NCBI GenBank assembly: GCA_019239775.1
Contig: JAFAZN010000386.1
Coordinates: 1 to 33,740, forward strand
Length of the DNA stretch: 33,740 nucleotides
Source of the DNA: Chloroflexota bacterium
Lineage (GTDB): Bacteria > Chloroflexota > UBA6077 > CF-72
Direction of reading: 5' to 3'
In this document: positions 1-5,777 of the stretch, in pieces
How the letters are laid out: each line of letters starts with the position of its first letter
Position numbering within the stretch: the stretch's first letter is position 1
The notes under the pieces: generated by a model
Seen by the model: only the letters and a program-made list of their open reading frames with translations
What the model was told of the DNA's origin: nothing
The model's database searches: none
Position numbers and translations under genes: made by a program

Positions 1-834
1 GATGCCCGGACCGGACGTGGCCGTCATTGCTTTCTGGCCGGCGTAGGAGGCGCCAAGCACCATGCCGATGGCCGCGATCTCATCTTCGGCCTGGACCACT
101 GCGCCGCCGAGCTTGGGCAGCTCATCGGCGAGGAACTCCATAATGTCGGTGGCAGGCGTAATCGGATAGCCCGCGTATCTGCGACATCCCGCCACGAGCG
201 CGCCGAGCGCGACAGCGTGGTTGCCCGACAGGACAATGCGGCCTTCCAGCTTCGAGGCCTTTACCTCGAGCGAACCTCGTTCCGCGACGTGTTCGGCAAC
301 GAAGGCGTAGCCGAGGTCCACGGCCTTCAGGTTCTTATTGAGGATGTCCTCGCCCTTTTTCGCGAGCTTCGATTCGCGCAACAGACGGTGCACGTGAGCC
401 ACATCGAGACCAAAGAGACCGCCGACCACGCCGACAGCCACCATGTTCTTGGCCAGCGTGAGCTCAACCTGGTTCTTCGCGATGTCCGTGAGCGGGACCG
501 CGTACGAGCGATACCGATCGTTGTCGGGCGGGTGCAGCTCAGCCGAGTCATAGATCAGGATGCCGCCGTCGCGCAGCTGCCCGATCGAGTTGTCGAACGC
601 TTCCTGGTTGAAGGCGAGCAGCACGTCCAGCAGGTCGCCGCGGGCGCGCAACCGCTGTTCACCGAGGCGTATCTGGTAGAAGCTGTAGCCGCCTTTGATT
701 TCGGCAGGTGGCACCGAGTCGGTCAGGACGTAATAGCCGGCGCGCGCGGTGGCCTGAGTGACCATCTGACCGGTGATGAGGACACCTTCACCGGCTTCAC
801 CGGCGATCCGAATGACGAGGTCTTCGCGTGCCAC
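1..834 (-). CDS. 2-oxoacid:acceptor oxidoreductase, fused gamma-alpha subunit (C-terminus cut by window edge)
   Basis: This is the N-terminal 278 codons of a 2-oxoglutarate/2-oxoacid:ferredoxin oxidoreductase alpha subunit of the KorA/OorA type. Such enzymes oxidatively decarboxylate 2-oxoacids to acyl-CoA with a TPP-containing beta subunit, usually encoded next downstream and so outside the window. Two domains are visible. Residues about 1-190 are the gamma-like domain, opening with IRIAGEAGEGV and containing PPAEIKGGYS. From about residue 200 the alpha/pyrimidine-binding domain begins with GYPITPATDIMEF, followed by AEDEIAAIGMVLGASYAG and TATSGPG. The start is a GTG at 834, preceded by AGGAGGT with 11 nt spacing; it begins the protein right at the conserved domain. 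An in-frame ATG at 894 would add 20 residues but has no ribosome-binding site. Substrate cannot be assigned from this piece. Confidence 0.9.
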   Translation of the reverse strand, partial: MAREDLVIRIAGEAGEGVLITGQMVTQATARAGYYVLTDSVPPAEIKGGYSFYQIRLGEQRLRARGDLLDVLLAFNQEAFDNSIGQLRDGGILIYDSAELHPPDNDRYRSYAVPLTDIAKNQVELTLAKNMVAVGVVGGLFGLDVAHVHRLLRESKLAKKGEDILNKNLKAVDLGYAFVAEHVAERGSLEVKASKLEGRIVLSGNHAVALGALVAGCRRYAGYPITPATDIMEFLADELPKLGGAVVQAEDEIAAIGMVLGASYAGQKAMTATSGPGI

Positions 835-1049
835 GGTACGGCGCCACCTCCTGGGGCTTTGATAAGCGTCCACCTCGGCAGCGCCGAGCACCATCTTCAA
901 AAGCGGAGGAGGCTTTCTCAACCGAGCTTCGGGTTCGCCCCGAGCGACGCTGCCGGGTGGGGCTGGGTTAGTTGAGCAACGACTGAATGTGTGACAGACA
1001 GTATCGCACTTCACCGGGTCCCCAGGAGTTATAAACAGGACTATGGTGG
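835..1049. promoter_or_regulatory. Intergenic leader of the oxidoreductase gene with a small hairpin
   Basis: These 215 bases separate the flavoprotein gene from the oxidoreductase alpha gene on the minus strand. They contain a perfect inverted repeat, CTCGGC-AGC-GCCGAG (874-888), in the leader just upstream of the ribosome-binding site. They also contain an A/T-rich patch around 1028-1070 (several TATA-like hexamers on the minus strand), the likeliest place for a promoter. No convincing -35/-10 pair was found, and no further gene is supported here. Confidence 0.35.
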
Positions 1050-1571
1050 CTATAAGTTCTCGCTATATCGGGCGGCGCGGCGGCTGACTTCGGCCAGGAT
1101 CGCCCGGGTGGCTGCCAGGCGTAAGCCCTGGCCCGTGTCTTCGGGCTCCAGCACACTCACGCCCCAGCTGCGCAACGCGGCCATCGACTCTGCCGTGCGG
1201 GGGTGCGCGAACAGCGGCGGATTGACCGACACCGCCACGATCACCGGTGTACCGCGGCCGATGGCCTCAGCCGTGAGCGAGAGCGCCAGGTTGTCGGCGA
1301 TGCCTTGCGCCAGCTTGTTCAGAGAGTTGAAGCTGCAGGGCGCCACCAGCACCAGCCCATCGGGCGGCCGCGGCAGGATCGCGGCGTCGAAGTAGGACTC
1401 CACCAGGCGGTTGCCAGGGATCACCGCGAGGTCTCGCGGAGCCATCACGCGCTCTGCGTTGGGAGTCATCAGTGTGAACACCTGTGGGAAGCGCGCAAGC
1501 AAGGCAGGAACGAGTTCGAGCGCGCGCGGAGCCGTTGTAGTGCCAGTAACGATGAGGTACGCGAGCTTCAC
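1050..1571 (-). CDS. UbiX/PPCDC-family flavoprotein
   Basis: A 173-residue protein of the Flavoprotein (UbiX, PPC decarboxylase, dihydromethanopterin reductase DmrB) fold, which binds FMN and acts on or with small cofactors. Seen: an N-terminal Rossmann strand and loop (YLIVTGTTTAP, residues 5-15), the family signature APCSFNSLNKLAQGIADNL (about 77-95), and a later NPPLFAHPRTAESM segment before a GVSVLEPE strand that matches the usual order of this fold. Its ATG overlaps the TGA of the histidine kinase gene by four bases (1568-1571), so the two are translationally coupled and presumably co-expressed. The family alone does not reveal the substrate: prenyl-FMN synthesis, phosphopantothenoylcysteine decarboxylation and pterin reduction are all possible. 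I see no fused CoaB domain. Confidence 0.85.
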   Translation of the reverse strand: MKLAYLIVTGTTTAPRALELVPALLARFPQVFTLMTPNAERVMAPRDLAVIPGNRLVESYFDAAILPRPPDGLVLVAPCSFNSLNKLAQGIADNLALSLTAEAIGRGTPVIVAVSVNPPLFAHPRTAESMAALRSWGVSVLEPEDTGQGLRLAATRAILAEVSRRAARYSENL

Positions 1572-2971
1572 CCGGGCAAGCGGATGCAGAAGCGCGTTCC
1601 ACCGTCCATCGGGAACTCGGCCGTGAGCTCACCCCCGTGCAGCTCAACGATCGTCCGGCACAGGTACAGCCCAAGACCCAGACCACGTCCGCCCTCCGGC
1701 TGAGCCTGGAAGAATCGATCGAAGATGTGCTCGCGTTTGTCAGGCGCGATACCCGGCCCATGATCGCGGACCGAGACCTGGACCCAACTGCTTTCTAATC
1801 TGCGCACCTCAACGTCAATCGCCGTGCCCGCGCACGTGTACTTCATGGCGTTGTCGAGGAGGTTTGTCAGGACCTGTTCCAAACGCAGTGGATCGACCGA
1901 GATCACCAATTTCTCAGGAGCCAACACGGAAATCGGGTGGTTTTCCGAAAGTGACTGGCACAGCTCCACCACCTGGCAGACCAGTTGGGCCACGTCGACG
2001 GGCATCGACTCGATCGCGAGCCTGCCCGAATCCAGGCGGGAGACGTCCAGTAGTTGCTCGACCAACTGCGCCACCTTGTCGGTTTGCGACTCGATGCTCC
2101 GCAGCGCGCGAAGCGCACGCTCGGTCTCGAGCTCACCGGTTCGCTCCCAGCGGCGCAGCACCATTTGGGCTTGCACGCCAACGACGGTGATCGGTGTGCG
2201 CAGCTCGTGCGACGCGGTCGACAGAAACTCGTCGCGGGCGCGCAGCGCAGCCTCCGCGGCATCACGCGCATCGCGTTCGGCGGCGAGCGCACACTCCAGT
2301 GACGCGGCTTTCTGCTGCAGCGCGGCGATCTCCCGAAGTTGCGCTTCGCGGCTGCTCAAGCCCGAGTAGCTCTCGCACGGGACAACCGACGAGTGCGCTG
2401 CGCACGCGGCCTTGAGCACGCTCTCCCGCGCGTGACCGCGGAAGGTCGCCATCGGGTATCCGCAGAGCAGCCCGAACGGTCGAGTCTGTTGAGCTTGGTT
2501 CCACAGCTCTTCGAGCTCCATCGCCGCGTCCGGATAACCATCGTCGGCAAGCAGCGCGACCATTTCTCCGAAGATGCGCGCGGGCTGCGCATGAGTGCAG
2601 CCGTCCAGAATTTGATCCAGAACGGACTCGAAGCGCTCGGGGCATGGCCCGCCGTCGACCATGAAACGCGCCAGCGTGTGGCGGGCGTCGGCAGCGATGT
2701 AGCGGCCGCTTGCCAGCGCCTCTGTGACATCGATGCCAAGGGCAGACAGGCGAGCTTCGGCGCCGGCACGATGCTCGGGTGTTGCAACGATGACAGCCCG
2801 TTGGCCATTCTGCAGGGCCGGTGCAACGAAGCCCACCAGGCTGTCCAGGAGAAAGCGATCGTCGTCATAAAACATGACGACGTGCTCGGCGCTTTCCACC
2901 ACGCGCGTGCCGGAATGTGCCGGCTCAAGCTCAGTGATCACCAATTCGGCACCCCAAATGGCATTTTGCAT
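1568..2971 (-). CDS. MEDS-domain sensor histidine kinase
   Basis: A 467-residue cytoplasmic histidine kinase without membrane segments. Residues about 28-194 are a MEDS (DcmR-type sensory) domain, starting HVVMFYDDDRFLLDSLVGF and including AVIVATPEHR and GYPDAAMELEELWN. A coiled coil (about 209-244) leads to HisKA with the phosphoacceptor in FLSTASHELRTP (His255). The ATPase domain shows the N box NLLDNAMKYT (about 370-379), G1 RDHGPGIAP (about 402-410), an F box DRFFQ, and G2 GRGLGLGLY (428-436), so it looks active. No response regulator gene is adjacent. The start is uncertain: ATG 2971 fits the domain and has a modest GGGTAG upstream. GTG 2944 is an alternative. The longest reading frame (from 3094) would overlap the divergent peptidase gene. 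It is coupled to the flavoprotein gene through an ATGA overlap. Confidence 0.88.
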   Translation of the reverse strand: MQNAIWGAELVITELEPAHSGTRVVESAEHVVMFYDDDRFLLDSLVGFVAPALQNGQRAVIVATPEHRAGAEARLSALGIDVTEALASGRYIAADARHTLARFMVDGGPCPERFESVLDQILDGCTHAQPARIFGEMVALLADDGYPDAAMELEELWNQAQQTRPFGLLCGYPMATFRGHARESVLKAACAAHSSVVPCESYSGLSSREAQLREIAALQQKAASLECALAAERDARDAAEAALRARDEFLSTASHELRTPITVVGVQAQMVLRRWERTGELETERALRALRSIESQTDKVAQLVEQLLDVSRLDSGRLAIESMPVDVAQLVCQVVELCQSLSENHPISVLAPEKLVISVDPLRLEQVLTNLLDNAMKYTCAGTAIDVEVRRLESSWVQVSVRDHGPGIAPDKREHIFDRFFQAQPEGGRGLGLGLYLCRTIVELHGGELTAEFPMDGGTRFCIRLPG

Positions 2972-3017
2972 GCCTGCTACCCTGGGCGCGCCACACGGGA
3001 CCCAGGTGAAAACACCG

Positions 3018-4271
3018 TTGTTCACACGGTCGGCCCTGCCGACGCCACTTTGCAATCTGCCACGCCTGTTCGAAACCCTCGAGCAGCGCGGCATGGACGG
3101 CCTCGTTGCTTACCTGCGCCCAAACGTGCTGTACCTGAGCAGCTTCGCGCCGCCCTCCAATCAGTCCGTGCACGAGACCAACGGCTACGCCGCTGTGGTC
3201 ATCTCGCGCCACGCACCCGACCAGCCAATTGTCGTGGTCGCCGAGTTCGACCTCGCGTATTTTCTCACGCAGCCGTCGTGGATCAGCGACGTTCGCCCGT
3301 ATGCCACGCTGTTGCTTCCGTTGGATATCCCCGTTGGTGAGGCAGCACTGGACCGCTTCATCCCGCAGAGCCAGCGCACGACGCCATGGGCCCAGGCGGC
3401 GCGGCAGAAGTACGCGCCGAACCTCGTGGAGGGCGTCCGTCGAGCACTGCAGGACCTCGGTCTCTCGAGTGGCGCCGTTGGGTTCGACGACCTGCGGTTT
3501 GCCCACCAGGTCGGCGCAAACGCGGTGGACGCGTATGGTGCTCTCAAGTACGTGCGCCAGGTCAAGACGCAGGCCGAGCTGCAGCTGCTGCGCACGGCGA
3601 CGCTGCTCAACCAGCAAGCGATTGAGACAACCGTTGCGACCTGGACGCGCGGCACCACCTGGCAGGAGCTGGTGCACACCTACAACGTCACCGCCACCCA
3701 GCTCGGCGGCTTCGTGCGCGACCCGAGTGCAATCGTGGTCGCCAACGCGCCAGGCGCCGACCCCGCCCTATACATGACGTCTGGCCTGGAGGACTTCGTC
3801 GTCGAACCCGGCATGCACATCATGTGGGATTGCCATGGCACGTGGCAGCACTACTGCTGGGACGGCGGCAAGACGTGGGTGGTGGACGATGACCCGCTCG
3901 CAGATGCACGTCCGGTTGTCGACGGCGTGGCGAACGGCATGCGCTCGATCGAGGAGGCACTTCGGCCCGGTGCGCGCTTGAGCCAACTCCAGGCCGGTGC
4001 ACGCCGCGCGCTGCGACAGTCGGGCGTCACCTGTGCCGACGACGCCTTCATCTTCTTCCACGGGCTCGGACTGGAGCACATCGACATGGAGGTCGTCGAG
4101 TCCCACCAGGATTGGGCGGTGGAGGATGGCATGGTCGTCTCCGCGCACCTGCAGGTGCCGGGCGACGAGCGGCATCGCGGTTGGCTCGAAGAGATTTTTC
4201 TGGTTACCCACGACGGTGGCCAGGCCTTTTTCACCTGGGATCACGCGCCGCTTACGGGAGGTGGGCGATGA
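3018..4271 (+). CDS. M24-family (Xaa-Pro peptidase/creatinase-like) protein with an altered metal site
   Basis: About 417 residues with the two-domain layout of M24 aminopeptidases: an N-terminal creatinase-like domain (NLPRLFETLEQRGMDGLVAY onward) and a C-terminal pita-bread domain. Four of the five usual metal ligands can be placed. Two Asp sit exactly 11 residues apart (WDCHG...CWDGG), a His lies in FFHGLGLEHID, and a final Glu lies in LEEIFLVT. The first Glu (normally in an EPG context) is replaced by His in VVSAHLQVPG. It may therefore be an atypical hydrolase or a creatinase-like non-metal enzyme. The start is unsure: TTG 3018 follows AGGTGA by 8 nt, while GTG 3006 and ATG 3093 are alternatives (the last cuts into the domain). 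It overlaps the next gene by four bases, so the two are coupled. Confidence 0.85.
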   Translation: MFTRSALPTPLCNLPRLFETLEQRGMDGLVAYLRPNVLYLSSFAPPSNQSVHETNGYAAVVISRHAPDQPIVVVAEFDLAYFLTQPSWISDVRPYATLLLPLDIPVGEAALDRFIPQSQRTTPWAQAARQKYAPNLVEGVRRALQDLGLSSGAVGFDDLRFAHQVGANAVDAYGALKYVRQVKTQAELQLLRTATLLNQQAIETTVATWTRGTTWQELVHTYNVTATQLGGFVRDPSAIVVANAPGADPALYMTSGLEDFVVEPGMHIMWDCHGTWQHYCWDGGKTWVVDDDPLADARPVVDGVANGMRSIEEALRPGARLSQLQAGARRALRQSGVTCADDAFIFFHGLGLEHIDMEVVESHQDWAVEDGMVVSAHLQVPGDERHRGWLEEIFLVTHDGGQAFFTWDHAPLTGGGR

Positions 4272-5296
4272 ACTTCGGCACGTTCCTGCTGATGCAGTCG
4301 CCGTCAGCGCAATCTTCGGAAGACATGTACGCGCGCGCTGTTGAGCACGCCCAGCAGGCCGAGGCGCTTGGCTTCCGCAATATCTGGCTGGCCGAGCATC
4401 ACTTCTCGACCTACGGCTACGTCGGGCGGCCGGTACAGGTGGCCACGTACCTAGCAGCACGCACGTCGCAGATACGTGTTGGGACCGCGGTGATCGTGGT
4501 ACCGCTCCACCACCCGCTGGTGATCGCCGAGGAGATCGCCACCCTCGACGTGCTCTCCAACGGCCGCTGCGACATTGGTCTGGGGCGGGGCTACCAGTAC
4601 TACGAGTTCGAACGTCTAGGACTGGAGCTGGACCGTGCCCGCGCACGCTGGAACGAGTCGATCGACATCCTGCAGTTGGCCTTGGCGGGTCAGCCGTTCA
4701 CCTATCACGGCGAGCTCTTCGACATTCCGGAGACCTCGGTCTTCCCCGCACCGGTCCAGAAGCCACATCCGCCGTTCTGGGTGACCGCCCAATCGCCGGA
4801 GTCCGTGGAGGCCACCGTGAGGCGTGGCTTCAACCTCTTGACTGGCGGCTTCGGTGTGCCCGTCGAGCGCATGGCCGAGTTCCGTCAGTTGTTTGACCGC
4901 CTGGTGGCCGAGGCGCGACCTGGCTGTCCGCCGGATGTTGGCGTGCAACGCGCCGTCTACGTGACCGACGACGTGAGTGATGCACGGGACGCGGCCGAGC
5001 ACGCGCGCTGGAACATGCGTGTGACGTTGTCGCTGCGCAATCACTACGAGCAGGTCGATAGCGGCCGCGCCGTGGCGGTGCCGATGCCCACCCGCGAGCC
5101 TTCAACCGATGAGTTGCTGGAGCGCTTCGTGGTGGTCGGGAATCCTGACACAGTCATCGCGCAGATCCAGCGCATTCAGGAGCTTGTGGGGATCAATCAC
5201 TTCAATTGCAGCTTCTGGTTTGGTGACCTGGACCAGAAGCGCGTGCTCAAGAGCATGGAGCTCTTCGCCCGCGAGGTGATGCCAGCATTCGCCTAA
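4268..5296 (+). CDS. LLM-class flavin-dependent oxidoreductase (bacterial luciferase family)
   Basis: A 342-residue TIM-barrel oxidoreductase of the bacterial luciferase-like monooxygenase family, which uses FMN (or F420) and oxidises small organic substrates. Recognisable blocks are MNFGTFLLMQ at the N-terminus, EALGFRNIWLAEHHFS (about 32-47), the strand TAVIVVPLHHPLVIAEEIATLDVLS, the loop GRCDIGLGRGYQYYEFE, and PHPPFWVTAQSPES, followed by a C-terminal VVVGNPDTVIAQIQ substrate/flavin segment. Its ATG overlaps the stop of the M24 gene (ATGA at 4268-4271) and has GGAGG just upstream inside that gene. The upstream in-frame extension to 4112 is an overlap artefact. The pairing suggests that the peptidase-like protein and the monooxygenase act on the same compound; that is inference. 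Confidence 0.9.
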   Translation: MNFGTFLLMQSPSAQSSEDMYARAVEHAQQAEALGFRNIWLAEHHFSTYGYVGRPVQVATYLAARTSQIRVGTAVIVVPLHHPLVIAEEIATLDVLSNGRCDIGLGRGYQYYEFERLGLELDRARARWNESIDILQLALAGQPFTYHGELFDIPETSVFPAPVQKPHPPFWVTAQSPESVEATVRRGFNLLTGGFGVPVERMAEFRQLFDRLVAEARPGCPPDVGVQRAVYVTDDVSDARDAAEHARWNMRVTLSLRNHYEQVDSGRAVAVPMPTREPSTDELLERFVVVGNPDTVIAQIQRIQELVGINHFNCSFWFGDLDQKRVLKSMELFAREVMPAFA

Positions 5297-5413
5297 CGTC
5301 TAGCACACGCCCTGGACAGACCGTCGTGGGACGCGGTTCGGCGTTACTGGTTCGAGCGCTCTGGGGGCCCGCTTCGCGCCGCGACCGCTCGACGGATCCA
5401 CACCAAGTGAGAG

Positions 5414-5457
5414 GAACAAGTTTGTTCTCCACCGGGGACGGAAGAAGTTTGTTTCCC
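5414..5457. repeat. Short direct repeat with a palindromic first copy
   Basis: GAACAAGTTTGTTCTCC (5414-5430) is followed by the similar GAAGAAGTTTGTTTCCC (5441-5457), 27 bases from start to start. The first copy contains the inverted repeat GAACAA-GT-TTGTTC. The repeat lies between the 3' ends of the LLM oxidoreductase gene (plus strand) and the miniprotein gene (minus strand), so it may belong to a terminator region, but no U-tract hairpin is evident. The rest of 5297-5492 shows nothing I can name. Confidence 0.4.
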
Positions 5458-5492
5458 GCTGGTGGTTGAACCTCCGAACGTTCGCGGCGCGG

Positions 5493-5615
5493 CTACCACC
5501 AGTTGTCGCGTTGATCGCGGAAGTCGAAGCGAGAATCGACGCCGTAGCGGTGCGCGGCAAAGTCCAGGGCGACGAGCACCACGACGATGGCGAAGGCGAG
5601 CAGCAGGTCTGGCAT
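5493..5615 (-). CDS. 40-residue single-pass membrane miniprotein
   Basis: A 40-codon reading frame (ATG at 5615, TAG at 5493). The product begins MPDLLLAFAIVVVLVALDFA, a single hydrophobic helix, and continues with a charged cytoplasmic-type tail ending in RYGVDSRFDFRDQRDNWW. From memory, small proteins of the form hydrophobic helix + Asp + Ala-Ala-x-Arg-x-Gly-x-Asp-Ser-Arg are recurrent in bacteria, including Chloroflexota; I could not search for this. The frame has a clear membrane/soluble split rather than the Arg/Ser-rich look of shadow frames. GGAGG lies only one base before the ATG, so the ribosome-binding site is not ideal (AGCGGAG further up is an alternative). It is transcribed divergently from the large regulator. 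Function unknown. Confidence 0.65.
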   Translation of the reverse strand: MPDLLLAFAIVVVLVALDFAAHRYGVDSRFDFRDQRDNWW

Positions 5616-5656
5616 GCCTCCAGGCTCCGCTCGAAGCGCGTGTGCAACGAGGGACG

Positions 5657-5752
5657 ATGCGGACAATCATGCGGACAATGCGCCGCACACTCCCTCGCTG
5701 AGTTCAACACAGACTGTCCGCGCGCACACACGAGCGTGTACAACCTGTCCGC
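5657..5752. promoter_or_regulatory. Four copies of a GCGGACA heptamer upstream of the HTH regulator
   Basis: In the divergent region between the miniprotein and the regulator the heptamer GCGGACA occurs twice in direct orientation (5659-5665 and 5671-5677, within an 11-base repeat ATGCGGACAAT, 12-base period). It occurs twice inverted as TGTCCGC (5715-5721 and 5746-5752). Two direct plus two inverted half-sites immediately before a gene for an HTH protein suggest autoregulatory binding sites. This is an inference from arrangement only. Confidence 0.4.
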
Positions 5753-5777
5753 AACCAGGAGCCCCAGGGTTGATCAA

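Noticed and set aside
217-975. Long plus-strand open frame of 252 codons opposite the first gene
   Set aside because: The minus strand encodes a clear 2-oxoacid oxidoreductase alpha subunit with conserved motifs in both domains; the plus-strand frame has no recognisable domain and is an antisense shadow in high-GC DNA.
2339-3340. Plus-strand open frame of 333 codons overlapping the histidine kinase
   Set aside because: It is antisense to the HisKA/MEDS coding sequence and out of frame with the M24 gene; the composition is Arg/Ala-rich without motifs.
3768-4646. Minus-strand frame of 292 codons
   Set aside because: It lies antisense across the M24-LLM junction, both of which have conserved motifs; no domain is visible in it.
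5300-5743. Minus-strand frame of 147 codons covering the miniprotein region
   Set aside because: It is in a different frame from the 40-residue miniprotein; composition is Ser/Arg/Cys-rich with no domain, while the short frame has a clean transmembrane helix and tail.
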